64,000 nucleotides of DNA from Comamonadaceae bacterium 2FH (lineage in GTDB: Bacteria; Pseudomonadota; Gammaproteobacteria; Burkholderiales; Burkholderiaceae_C): the NCBI GenBank assembly GCA_005503335.1, contig SCMQ01000017.1:27029-91028 (forward strand), in the 5' to 3' direction. This document shows positions 7,992 through 15,915 of the stretch, piece after piece (positions within the stretch are counted from its first letter, which is position 1; each line of letters begins with the position of its first letter). The notes beneath the pieces are model-generated. The model worked only from the letters and a program-made list of their open reading frames with translations, was not told the DNA's origin and did not search any database. The position numbers and the translations under genes are program-made.

Positions 7992-8256
7992 GGCCTGTTC
8001 ACACTATTTTTGCGAGATGCGTTGCGGATCAAAAAGGCCATGCGCAAGGCGCGAAACGCAGCCGGGGTCGGGCCCCGGCGATGTTTCGCAACGCGGCGCA
8101 TGGTCTTTTTGGCCGCAACCCGAAGGGAACGGGGCTGAAAAAGCGCCACTCGTCGTTGCACTCCTAGCCCAGGCGGCCAGCCTGGGCGTCGTCGCGCGCC
8201 TAGATTGGCGCTTTTTCAGCCTCGTTCGCACTCGCAAAAATAGTGTGAACAGGCCC
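7991..8256. mobile_element. MITE-like element with 26-bp perfect terminal inverted repeats
   Basis: A 266-bp non-coding segment. Left end 7991-8016 begins GGGCCTGTTCACACTA and is a perfect inverted copy of 8231-8256. A TA dinucleotide flanks each side (7989-7990 and 8257-8258), consistent with TA target duplication as used by IS630/mariner-type transposases. Inside are nested stems: 8021-8045 with 8096-8119 (imperfect), 8133-8148 with 8206-8221 (GGCTGAAAAAGCGCCA and complement), and 8167-8174 with 8180-8187. No reading frame encodes a recognisable protein. Removing the element and one TA restores a TAG stop for the phosphatase gene. Confidence 0.8.
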
Positions 8257-8280
8257 TAGATTTTTCAGCAGGATTCCAGC

Positions 8281-9030
8281 ATGACAGACACTACCGGCGC
8301 CCCCGCGCCGCTGCGCAGCGAGCGCGCCAACGACGAGCTGCGCCCCGTGCGCATCACGCGCGGCTACACCATCCACGCCGAGGGCTCGGTGCTGATCGAG
8401 TTCGGCAACACCCGCGTGCTGTGCACCGCCTCGGTGGAGGACAAGGTGCCGCCGCACAAGAAGGGCAGCGGCGAGGGCTGGGTCACGGCCGAGTACGGCA
8501 TGCTGCCGCGCGCCACCCACACGCGTGGCGACCGCGAGGCCGCGCGCGGCAAGCAAAGCGGGCGCACCCAGGAGATCCAGCGCCTGATCGGCCGCTCGCT
8601 GCGCGCGGTGTTCGACCTGAAAAAGCTCGGCGAGCGCACCATACACCTCGATTGCGACGTGCTGCAGGCCGACGGCGGCACGCGCACGGCCAGCATCACC
8701 GGCGCCTTCGTCGCTGCGCAGGACGCGGTCGAATGGCTGATCGACCAGGGCAGGCTGCAGGCCTCGCCCATCACCGACCACGTGGCGGCGATCTCGGTCG
8801 GCCTGCACCAGGGCCAGCCGCTGCTGGACCTGGACTATGCGGAAGACTCCTCCTGCGACACCGACATGAACGTGGTGATGACCGGCGCCGGCAACTTCGT
8901 CGAGGTGCAGGGCACGGCCGAGGGCGCGGCCTTCTCGCGCCGCGACATGGACGCGCTGCTGGCGCTGGCCGAGAAGGGCATCGGCGAGCTGGTGGCACTG
9001 CAGCAGCAGGCCCTGGTGGCCAGTACATGA
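8281..9030 (+). CDS. rph: Ribonuclease PH
   Basis: A 249-residue phosphorolytic 3'-5' exoribonuclease that trims tRNA 3' ends. Family landmarks are visible: [28 protein letters not shown], the [19 protein letters not shown] substrate loop, [19 protein letters not shown], and [21 protein letters not shown] near the end. Length is typical (about 240). ATG 8281 follows AGGA in a short leader left after the MITE. Its TGA (9028-9030) overlaps an ATG (9027) that appears to have been the ancestral start of rdgB before repeats were inserted. Confidence 0.97.
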   Translation: MTDTTGAPAPLRSERANDELRPVRITRGYTIHAEGSVLIEFGNTRVLCTASVEDKVPPHKKGSGEGWVTAEYGMLPRATHTRGDREAARGKQSGRTQEIQRLIGRSLRAVFDLKKLGERTIHLDCDVLQADGGTRTASITGAFVAAQDAVEWLIDQGRLQASPITDHVAAISVGLHQGQPLLDLDYAEDSSCDTDMNVVMTGAGNFVEVQGTAEGAAFSRRDMDALLALAEKGIGELVALQQQALVAST

Positions 9031-9192
9031 AAATTGTGCCCCCACGCTCCACCGCTGCGCGGGTCGCTGCCCCCCGAGGGGGCGCTTTTCATCTTGGGGC
9101 GGCCCGGCGATGAAAATGGTGCCCCCACGCTCCACCGCTCCGCGGGTCGCTGCCCCCCGAGGGGACGCTTTTCATCTTGGGGCGGCCCGGCG
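9027..9192. repeat. Two tandem 83-bp intergenic repeat units between rph and rdgB
   Basis: Unit 1 spans 9027-9109 and unit 2 spans 9110-9192. Each starts ATGAAAA and contains CCCCCACGCTCCACCGCT, GCCCCCCGAGGGG and CTTTTCATCTTGGGGCGGCC. The units differ at only a few positions. ATGAAAA recurs a third time at 9193 as the true rdgB start. Each unit can fold through CCCCCGAGGGGG. I recall this sequence as a common intergenic repeat of Comamonadaceae. Confidence 0.85.
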
Positions 9193-9807
9193 ATGAAAAA
9201 GATCGTCCTCGCCTCCAACAACCGCGGCAAGCTGGCCGAGCTGCAGGCCATGCTGGCGCCGCTGCAGGTCGAGCTGGTGCGCCAGGCCGAGCTCGGCATC
9301 CCCGAGGCCGAGGAGCCGCACCGCACCTTCGTCGAGAACGCGCTGGCCAAGGCCAGGCACGCGGCGGGCCTGAGCGGCCTGCCCGCGCTGGCCGACGACG
9401 CCGGCCTGTGCGTGGACGCCTTCGGCGGCCTGCCGGGCGTGGACACGGCCTTCTACGCCACGCAGTTCGGCTACGAGAAGGGCGACGACAACAACGTGCG
9501 CGCCCTGCTCGAGCAGATGCGGGGCGTGGACAAGCGCCGCGCCGCCATGGTCAGCACCCTGGTGGCGGTGCGCAGCGCCGACGACCCCGAGCCGCTGATC
9601 GCGGTCGGGCGCGTGGTCGGCGAGATCGCGCGCCAGCCCGTGGGCGAGCATGGCTTCGGCTTCGACCCCGTGATGTACATCCCGGACTTCGGCTGCACCT
9701 TCGCCCAGTTGCCCCCCGAGGTCAAGAACGCCCACAGCCACCGCGGCAAGGCCGCGCGCGCCATGATGGAGCTGATGCGCGAGCGCTGGCTCCAGATATT
9801 TCCATGA
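9193..9807 (+). CDS. rdgB: dITP/XTP pyrophosphatase (Ham1/RdgB family)
   Basis: A 204-residue house-cleaning nucleotide hydrolase converting dITP, ITP and XTP to monophosphates. The N-terminus KKIVLASNNRGKLAELQAML is the substrate-binding signature. LADDAGLCVDAFGGLPGVDTAFYA and GEHGFGFDPVMYIPD are the conserved metal and base pockets. HRGKAARAMMELM closes the fold. The start is ATG 9193, the last of three ATGAAAA copies and the only one in frame. Its stop overlaps the hemW start (ATGA, 9804-9807). Confidence 0.97.
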   Translation: MKKIVLASNNRGKLAELQAMLAPLQVELVRQAELGIPEAEEPHRTFVENALAKARHAAGLSGLPALADDAGLCVDAFGGLPGVDTAFYATQFGYEKGDDNNVRALLEQMRGVDKRRAAMVSTLVAVRSADDPEPLIAVGRVVGEIARQPVGEHGFGFDPVMYIPDFGCTFAQLPPEVKNAHSHRGKAARAMMELMRERWLQIFP

Positions 9808-11006
9808 CCCAGGACATCGCGCACTACATGCGGCCCGGCACGCTGCAGCTGGCGGCACTGCCGCCGCTGTCGCTCTACGTGCACCTGCCCTGGTGCCTCA
9901 AGAAATGCCCCTACTGCGACTTCAACTCGCACGAGTGGCGCGAGGCCGCGGGGGCGGGCGAATTGCCCGAGCAGCGCTACCTGGACGCGCTGCGGGCCGA
10001 CCTCGAGGCCAGCCTGCCGCTGGTCTGGGGTCGCCGGGTGCACAGCATCTTCCTCGGCGGCGGCACGCCCAGCCTGTTCTCGCCCCAGGCCATAGACCGG
10101 CTGCTGGGCGAGATCCGCGCGCGCCTGCCGCTGGAGCCCGATTGCGAGATCACGCTCGAGGCCAACCCCGGCACCTTCGAGAAGGACCGTTTCCGCGCCT
10201 TCCGCGCGGCCGGCGTGACGCGGCTGTCGGTGGGCGTGCAGAGCTTCCATGACGCCCACCTCAAGGCGCTGGGGCGGGTGCATGACCGCGCACAGGCGCT
10301 GGCGGCCGTGGAGGAGGCGGCTTCGGCCTTCGACACCTTCAACCTGGACCTGATGTACGCGCTGCCGGGCCAGAGCATGGCCCAGTTGGAGGACGACCTG
10401 CGCACCGCGCTGGCGCTGTCGCCGCCGCACATCTCGATCTACCACCTGACCATCGAGCCCAACACCGTGTTCGCCAAGTTCCCTCCGGCCGTGCCCGAGG
10501 ACGACCTGGCCTACGCCATGCTCGACCGCATCACCGAGCTGACCGGCGTGGCCGGCCTCGAGCGCTACGAGGTCTCGGCCTACGCCCGGCCGGGCCACCG
10601 CTGCTGGCACAACCTGAACTACTGGCAGTTCGGCGACTACCTGGGCATAGGCGCGGGCGCCCACAGCAAGCTCAGCTTCGCCCACCGCGTGGTGCGCCAG
10701 GTGCGCTATCGCGAGCCCCGGCTGTACATGGACAAGGCCCTGGCCGGGCAGCCGGTCGCGCAGGACGACGAAGTGGCGCGCAAGGACCTGCCGTTCGAGT
10801 ACATGCTGAACGCGCTGCGCATCCAGGAGGGCTTTGCGCTGCAGGACTTCAGTGCGCGCACCGGGCTGCCGCTGAGCGCGATCCAGCCGGGCCTGGACGA
10901 GGCCGAGCGCAAGGGGCTGATAGCGCGCGACGCCGCGCGCGTGAAGCCGACGCAGCGCGGCTTCGACTTCCTGAGCGACCTGCAGGCGCTCTTTCTGCGG
11001 GATTGA
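9804..11006 (+). CDS. hemW: Radical SAM heme chaperone HemW
   Basis: A 400-residue protein with the radical-SAM cysteine motif C31-x3-C35-x2-C38 (PWCLKKCPYCDFNSH), the SAM-binding GGGTPS at 85-90 and the YEVSAYARPGHRCWHNLNYW segment typical of HemW. A C-terminal winged-helix region follows. HemW binds heme and is thought to deliver it to respiratory enzymes. It was formerly annotated as oxygen-independent coproporphyrinogen III oxidase, but the CxxxCxxC motif lacks the extra cysteine of HemN. It is the last gene of the kinase/phosphatase/rph/rdgB operon. Confidence 0.95.
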   Translation: MTQDIAHYMRPGTLQLAALPPLSLYVHLPWCLKKCPYCDFNSHEWREAAGAGELPEQRYLDALRADLEASLPLVWGRRVHSIFLGGGTPSLFSPQAIDRLLGEIRARLPLEPDCEITLEANPGTFEKDRFRAFRAAGVTRLSVGVQSFHDAHLKALGRVHDRAQALAAVEEAASAFDTFNLDLMYALPGQSMAQLEDDLRTALALSPPHISIYHLTIEPNTVFAKFPPAVPEDDLAYAMLDRITELTGVAGLERYEVSAYARPGHRCWHNLNYWQFGDYLGIGAGAHSKLSFAHRVVRQVRYREPRLYMDKALAGQPVAQDDEVARKDLPFEYMLNALRIQEGFALQDFSARTGLPLSAIQPGLDEAERKGLIARDAARVKPTQRGFDFLSDLQALFLRD

Positions 11007-11027
11007 GGGCGGGCGGGATGGGGATGC

Positions 11028-11115
11028 TGGCGGAAGAGGTGGGATTCGAACCCACGAACGGTTGCCCGTTGCCGGTTTTCAAGACCGGTGCAATCGACCA
11101 CTCTGCCACTCTTCC
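11028..11115 (-). tRNA. tRNA-Ser(UGA)
   Basis: An 88-nt tRNA on the minus strand with encoded CCA (TGG at 11028-11030 on the plus strand). The acceptor stem pairs GGAAGAG with CTCTTCC, the discriminator is G, and the T-arm carries GGTTCGAATCC. The anticodon stem ACCGG/CCGGT encloses CTTGAAA, giving anticodon TGA. The long variable arm (about ACGGGCAACCGT) is typical of class II serine tRNAs. Confidence 0.96.
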
Positions 11116-11190
11116 GCGGGCAGGGCATTGTAGCCCTTGCCGCCCTGCCGGCGGCTCTGGCCAGGCGGCCTTCGGAGACGGGAGCGGACG

Positions 11191-12129
11191 ATGATGCGGT
11201 GTTTGCGCTGGCTGTGCCTGGCTTTGCTGTGCGGCGCGGGGACGGCCATGGCCCAGGGCTTTTCCTTCGTGGCGCTGGGCGATCTGCCCTACGGCCCGTC
11301 CGGCCCCTACCTGAAGCTGATCGAGGCCATCAACCGCCTCGAGCCGGACTTCTCCATCCATGTGGGCGACATCAAGTCCAGTGCGACGCTTTGCTCCGAC
11401 GAGGAGCTGCGGCGCCAGCGCCAGCACTTCGATCTCTACGCCGACCCGGTGGTCTACACCCCGGGCGACAACGAGTGGACCGACTGCCACCGCCCCGCCA
11501 GCGGCGGCTACGACCCGCTGGAACGGCTGGCCTTCTTGCGCCAGAACTTCTTCACGGCCGGGCAGTCCCTGGGCCGCCGGCCCATGGCGCTGCAGAGCCA
11601 GGCCGCGCTGATGCCCGAGCATGGAAAGTTCGTCGAGAACGCGCGCTTCGTGCACCGCGACCTGCTGTTCGTGACCCTGCACATCGTCGGCAGCAACAAC
11701 AATTTCGAGACCCGCGACCCCCGGGCCGTGGCCGAGTTCTTCGAGCGCGACCGCGCCAACGTCGCCTGGATACAGTCGGCCTTCGCCCTGGCGCGCGAGC
11801 GCGACCTCAAGGCCCTGGTGTTCGCCTACCAGGCCGAGGTGTTCGAGTCCCGTGGCGCGCAGGACGACTTCCCCGCGCATTCGGGCTTTCGCAACAGCAT
11901 AGGCCAGACCCTGCTGCCGCTGGCCGCGCAATGGGGCCGGCCGGTGCTGCTGATCCACGGCGACGGGCACGAGTTCAAGCTGGACCAGCCCTTCAAGCTC
12001 AACCGCAAGCCCCTGACCCAGCTGACCCGGCTTGAGGTGCCGGGCGCCGGCGACGTGCGCGCCGTGCGCGTCACGGTGGACACGCGCCGGCCCCAGCCCT
12101 TCGTGGTGGAGTTGCTGCCTTCGCCCTGA
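11191..12129 (+). CDS. Secreted calcineurin-like metallophosphoesterase family protein
   Basis: A 312-residue protein with a signal peptide (MMRCLRWLCLALLCGAGTAMAQ). The mature part begins FVALGDLPYG and has HVGDIKSSATLC (D60) and PGDNEWTDCH, which fit metal ligands of the calcineurin phosphoesterase fold; later HGDGHEF supplies the expected C-terminal histidines. The substrate is unknown. The start is ATG 11191, after GGAGACGGGAG. It follows tRNA-Ser on the opposite strand and precedes the Bug receptor gene by 112 bp that hold a promoter. Confidence 0.75.
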   Translation: MMRCLRWLCLALLCGAGTAMAQGFSFVALGDLPYGPSGPYLKLIEAINRLEPDFSIHVGDIKSSATLCSDEELRRQRQHFDLYADPVVYTPGDNEWTDCHRPASGGYDPLERLAFLRQNFFTAGQSLGRRPMALQSQAALMPEHGKFVENARFVHRDLLFVTLHIVGSNNNFETRDPRAVAEFFERDRANVAWIQSAFALARERDLKALVFAYQAEVFESRGAQDDFPAHSGFRNSIGQTLLPLAAQWGRPVLLIHGDGHEFKLDQPFKLNRKPLTQLTRLEVPGAGDVRAVRVTVDTRRPQPFVVELLPSP

Positions 12130-12148
12130 CCTCGCCCGGCGCCCGGCG

Positions 12149-12227
12149 CTGGACGAATGGTGCCCAAATCCGGATTCCCGGAGGTTGAGGGCGGACGGCG
12201 TCTGGCGAAGAATGGATCCATCTCAAC
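12149..12227 (+). promoter_or_regulatory. Promoter/operator element shared with the FAD monooxygenase promoter
   Basis: This segment aligns closely with 15823-15901: both read CTGGACGAATGGTG, then ATCCGG, GGAGGTTGAG, AAGAAT and GATCCATCT. A -35-like TTGAGG (12185-12190) and -10-like AAGAAT (12208-12213) have the same 23-bp start-to-start distance in both copies. It sits upstream of the Bug receptor and sulfatase genes. The AraC regulator encoded between the two copies is the obvious candidate binder. Confidence 0.6.
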
Positions 12228-12241
12228 CTGGAGAGCAAGAG

Positions 12242-13222
12242 ATGGTGTATCGCTTCCTCATGTCCGTCCTGGCCGGCGCCACGCTGGCCACGTCCCTGGT
12301 GGCGCCCGTCGCGGCCCAGTCCTACCCCGGCAAGACGGTCAGCATCGTGGTGCCGTTTCCCGCCGGCGGCGGGCCCGACCTGCTGGCGCGCGCGCTCGCA
12401 GAAAAACTGGCCCCGCGCCTAGGCCAACCGGTGCTCGTGGACAACAAGCCCGGCGCGGGCGGACTGCTGGGCGCCAGCGGCGTGGCGCGGGCGCCGGCAG
12501 ATGGCCATGTGTTGCTGCTGGCGCCCAACACCCTGGTGATCTCTCCCCATGTGCTGCCCAAGGGCGCCGGCGGCGGCATAGACGTCAACAAGGACCTGGC
12601 GCCCATCGTCTCGCCGGCCAGCACGCCCATGGTGCTGCTGGCCCATCCGCAGCTGGGCGTGAGCAACCTCGAGCAGCTGGTGGCGCTGGCGCGCAGGTCG
12701 CCGGGCCTGGCCTATGCCAGCGCGGGCAACGGCTCGCCCATGCATTTCGCGGGCGAGATGTTCCAGAAGTCGGCCGGCGTGCAGCTGCTGCACGTGCCCT
12801 ACCGCGGCGCGGCGCCGGCCCTGGCCGCGGCGCTGGGCGGCGAGGTCAAGCTGCTCTACACCGGCCTGGGCGCCGCGATTCCGCTGATCAAGTCGGGCAA
12901 GCTGGTGCCGCTGGCGCTGACCGAGAAGGCGCGCTCCAGGCTCGCGCCCAGCCTGCCCACGGCGGCCGAGCAGGGTTTTCGCAACGTCGAAGTCAACGCC
13001 TGGTACGGCCTGTTCGCCCCCAGCGGCACGCCGGTGGCCGTGGTCGAGCGGCTCAACCGCGAGGTCAACGAAGTCCTCAAGTCGCCCGAGCTGCGCGAGC
13101 GCCTGGAGGGCGCGGGCCTGGAGGTCGGCGGCGGCACGGCCCAGCAGCTGGCCGGCCTGATGAAGGAGGACTTTGCGCGCTACGGCCGCATCGCCCAGGA
13201 ACTCAACATCAAGGCCGACTGA
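12242..13222 (+). CDS. Bug-family (TctC) periplasmic solute-binding receptor
   Basis: A 326-residue protein with signal peptide MVYRFLMSVLAGATLATSLVAPVAAQ. The family pattern YPGKTVSIVVPFPAGGGPDLLARALAEKL, VDNKPGAGGLLG and HVPYRGAAPALAAALGGEV is clear. Bug proteins bind carboxylates, amides or aromatic acids in the periplasm, and many act without a dedicated membrane transporter; none is seen here. Its stop overlaps the sulfatase start (TGATG), suggesting the ligand and the sulfatase substrate are related. It is preceded by a promoter shared with the FAD monooxygenase. Confidence 0.93.
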   Translation: MVYRFLMSVLAGATLATSLVAPVAAQSYPGKTVSIVVPFPAGGGPDLLARALAEKLAPRLGQPVLVDNKPGAGGLLGASGVARAPADGHVLLLAPNTLVISPHVLPKGAGGGIDVNKDLAPIVSPASTPMVLLAHPQLGVSNLEQLVALARRSPGLAYASAGNGSPMHFAGEMFQKSAGVQLLHVPYRGAAPALAAALGGEVKLLYTGLGAAIPLIKSGKLVPLALTEKARSRLAPSLPTAAEQGFRNVEVNAWYGLFAPSGTPVAVVERLNREVNEVLKSPELRERLEGAGLEVGGGTAQQLAGLMKEDFARYGRIAQELNIKAD

Positions 13223-14793
13223 TGTCCCGCCCCAACTTCCTGCTGTTCGTCACCGACCAGCAGCGCGCCGACCACCTGGGCTGCTACGGCAATCCGGTGG
13301 TGGCCACGCCGCACGTCGACGCGCTGGCGAAAGAGGGCTGCGTGTTCGACGAGTTCCACGTCGCCTCGCCGATCTGCCAGCCCAACCGGGCCTCGCTGAT
13401 GACGGGGCGCATGCCCAGCGCTCACGGGGTCGCCATGAACGGACGCGAGCTGTCCTTCGGCGAGACCAGCTTCGTCGAGATGCTGCGGGCGGCCGGCTAC
13501 CGCACGGGCCTGGTGGGCAAGGCGCACCTGCAGAACATCACCACGGCGCCGGCGCCCTGGCCGGGCGCCGGGCAGCGCCTGCCGGTGGACGCGCGCAGGC
13601 GCTTTCCCGGCGTGTACGGCCAGGAGGTCCGGAAGCGCTGGGAGGACGATCCCGGCTTCGACCTCGCGCTGCCCTACTACGGCTTCGAGCGCGTGGCGCT
13701 GACCATAGGCCATGCCGACCAGCAATACGGCCACTGGCGGCGCTGGCTGCGCGCGCAGACCCCGGACGCCGAGCGCCTGATCGGGCCCGAGAACGCCATC
13801 CCCACGCCTGGGCTCAAGCTGGCGCGGCTGCGCCAGGCCTGGCGCACGCGCGTGCCCGAGGAGCTTTATCCCACGGCCTACATCGCGGGCCGGACCTGCG
13901 AGCTGCTGTCCGAGTTCGCCGGTCAGGGCCAGCCCTTCTTCCTGCAGTGCTCGTTCCCCGACCCGCACCACCCGTTCACGCCGCCGGGGAGTTTCTGGGA
14001 CCTGTACCGGCCGCAGGACATGGACCTGCCGCCCTCGTTTCACGCGCGCCTGGGCGACCCGCCGCCGCCCGTCGCCCATCTGCGCGCGGCGCGCGACCGG
14101 GGCCAGGCGGGGCGATCCGGCCACGCGGCCTTCGCCTGCGACGAGCAGGAGGCGCGTGAAGGCCTTGCGCTGAACTACGGCAACATCGCCTGCGTCGACG
14201 CGGCCGTGGGCCGGGTGCTGGCGCAGCTGCGCGCCCTGGGCCTGGACCAGGACACGGTGGTGCTGTTCACCAGCGATCACGGCGAGCTGCTGGGCGACCG
14301 CCAGCTCATGCTCAAGGGCGGGCTGCACTACCGCGCGCTGACGCGCGTGCCCCTGGTCTGGCGCGACACGGCCGAGCGCCGGCGCGCGGGCCGCAGCCAG
14401 GCCCTGGCCCAGACCACGGACATCGCCGCCACGGTGCTGGGCCGCGCCGGCCTGGCGCCGGCCAACGGCATGCACGGCCGCTCGCTGCTGGACCTGATCG
14501 AGGGCCGCGCCGAGCGCGGGCGCGAGCGGCTGGTGGTCGAGGAGGAGGGTCAGCGCGCCGACTTCGGCCTCGCGCGCCGCAACCGCCTGCGCAGCCTGCT
14601 CACGGGCCGCCACCGCCTGACGATCTACGACGGCCAGCCCTGGGGCGAGCTCTACGACCTGCAGGAGGACCCGCTGGAGCTCAGCAACCTCTGGCGGCGT
14701 GCACCGGCCCTGCGCGCCGAGCTGTCCGCGCAGCTGGCCTACGCCATGCTCGAGCTGGCCGACACCAGCCCCTATCCCGAAGCGTCGGCCTGA
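13222..14793 (+). CDS. Type I sulfatase / phosphonate-monoester-hydrolase-like enzyme
   Basis: A 523-residue alkaline-phosphatase-superfamily enzyme. It has FVTDQQRADHLGCYGN (metal ligand D12), the formylglycine site C52-Q-P-N-R56 followed by ASLMTGR, GLVGKAHLQ, PDPHHPFTPP and FTSDHGELLGD. C52 would need conversion to formylglycine. The fourth motif residue is Asn where Ser or Thr is more usual. No signal peptide is seen, so it is probably cytoplasmic. Translationally coupled to the Bug receptor, it may hydrolyse an imported sulfate or phosphonate ester; the substrate is not known. Confidence 0.85.
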   Translation: MSRPNFLLFVTDQQRADHLGCYGNPVVATPHVDALAKEGCVFDEFHVASPICQPNRASLMTGRMPSAHGVAMNGRELSFGETSFVEMLRAAGYRTGLVGKAHLQNITTAPAPWPGAGQRLPVDARRRFPGVYGQEVRKRWEDDPGFDLALPYYGFERVALTIGHADQQYGHWRRWLRAQTPDAERLIGPENAIPTPGLKLARLRQAWRTRVPEELYPTAYIAGRTCELLSEFAGQGQPFFLQCSFPDPHHPFTPPGSFWDLYRPQDMDLPPSFHARLGDPPPPVAHLRAARDRGQAGRSGHAAFACDEQEAREGLALNYGNIACVDAAVGRVLAQLRALGLDQDTVVLFTSDHGELLGDRQLMLKGGLHYRALTRVPLVWRDTAERRRAGRSQALAQTTDIAATVLGRAGLAPANGMHGRSLLDLIEGRAERGRERLVVEEEGQRADFGLARRNRLRSLLTGRHRLTIYDGQPWGELYDLQEDPLELSNLWRRAPALRAELSAQLAYAMLELADTSPYPEASA

Positions 14794-14823
14794 ACGCGGT
14801 CAAGGCACGCGATCTGGGCGCGA

Positions 14824-15789
14824 TCAGGGCGTCTGCTCTTCCAGGGTCTTCCTCTGCTGGCGGGCGCGCCTGAGGTAGGCGCTGGGCGTCAGGCCCGACC
14901 AGCGGCGGAAGGCGCGCGCGAACACCTTGTCCGAGCCGTAACCGGCCTCGTCGGCGATCTGGCTCAGGTGCAGGCGCCCGGCTTCCAGCTGCTCGGCCGC
15001 CAGCGCCATGCGGTGAGCCGTGAGGTAGCCGATCGGCGCGGCGCCCACCCGCTCGCGGAACTGCTCGCTGAAGCGCGAGCGCGACATGCCGGCCTCGCGT
15101 GCCAGCGAGGCCAGGCTCCAGTCCTGCTGCGGCTCGCGGTGCATGCACATGATGGCGCGCGCGATCGCGGGATCGCCCAGGCCGCGCAGCCAGCCCGCGC
15201 CCATGGCGGTCTCGCGCGCCAGGTGCTCGCGCAGGAGGTTGACCAGGATGAGCTCGCCCATGCGGCCGGCCGACAGCCGCCAGCCGGGGCGCCGCGACAG
15301 GGTCTCGATGACCAGCGACTGCATGGTGGTGGCCAGGCAGCCCGCGATCGCCAGGTCCTGCTCGCGCAGGTGGATCAGCGGCGGCAGGATGCGGAACACC
15401 GAATGCCGGCAGTAGGCCGAGAACCAGACCCGGGCCGTGAACATGTCGGTCAGCGCGCCGCCGCCGCCATGGCTGAACACCAGCGGGTTCTCGCCGGCCG
15501 GGCCCTCGGCGTGCCGGGCGATCAGGCGCGAGAAGGGCTCGGCCGCCAGCCCCGGCGCCGAGGCGATGGTGTGCGGCGCGCCCAGCGGCAGCATCACCAG
15601 GTCGCCGGCCTCGACCCGCAGGGGCGCCGCGCCCTGCACCTCGATCCAGTAGGGCGCGCCGCGCGACATGCGGATCAGCGCGCCCGACACGCCGGCCGAG
15701 TGCAGGCTCCAGGGCGCGGTCAGCGCGAAGCGCGCGGTGACCGCGCGCTCGGAGCGGCAGATGTCCAGCACCTCGCTCAGCGCGTCCAT
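14824..15789 (-). CDS. AraC family transcriptional regulator (cupin_6-type)
   Basis: A 321-residue protein. The N-terminal cupin-like sensor (GDLVMLPLGAPHTIA, then DMFTARVWFSAYCRHSVFRILPPLIHL) is typical of cupin_6 regulators. The C-terminal ~100 residues hold two HTH motifs: WSLASLAREAGMSRSRFSEQFRERVG and LSQIADEAGYGSDKVFARAFRRWSGLTPSAYLRR. ATG 15789 is preferred to an upstream GTG at 15795. It lies between the sulfatase gene and a divergent FAD monooxygenase gene whose promoter resembles that of the Bug receptor, so it probably controls both. Confidence 0.9.
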   Translation of the reverse strand: MDALSEVLDICRSERAVTARFALTAPWSLHSAGVSGALIRMSRGAPYWIEVQGAAPLRVEAGDLVMLPLGAPHTIASAPGLAAEPFSRLIARHAEGPAGENPLVFSHGGGGALTDMFTARVWFSAYCRHSVFRILPPLIHLREQDLAIAGCLATTMQSLVIETLSRRPGWRLSAGRMGELILVNLLREHLARETAMGAGWLRGLGDPAIARAIMCMHREPQQDWSLASLAREAGMSRSRFSEQFRERVGAAPIGYLTAHRMALAAEQLEAGRLHLSQIADEAGYGSDKVFARAFRRWSGLTPSAYLRRARQQRKTLEEQTP

Positions 15790-15822
15790 GTTCACAGGGG
15801 CAGGGAAGGGCGGGAGCGCGGT

Positions 15823-15901
15823 CTGGACGAATGGTGTGCAGATCCGGCGTTTCGGAGGTTGAGCATGGGCAGGGCTTGCCTAAGAATCGATCCATCTTAA
15901 C
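15823..15901 (+). promoter_or_regulatory. Promoter/operator of the FAD monooxygenase, copy 2 of the shared element
   Basis: A -35-like TTGAGC (15859-15864), 16-bp spacer and -10-like TAAGAA(T) (15881-15887). Upstream CTGGACGAATGGTG (15823-15836) and ATCCGG recur at 12149-12176. The element lies in the divergent region with the AraC gene, so a regulator bound here could act on both directions. Confidence 0.6.
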
Positions 15902-15915
15902 GGAAGGGCAGATCC

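Noticed and set aside
8021..8221. Internal hairpins of the MITE considered as a small RNA gene
   Set aside because: No promoter or terminator could be recognised inside; nested stems are normal for such elements.
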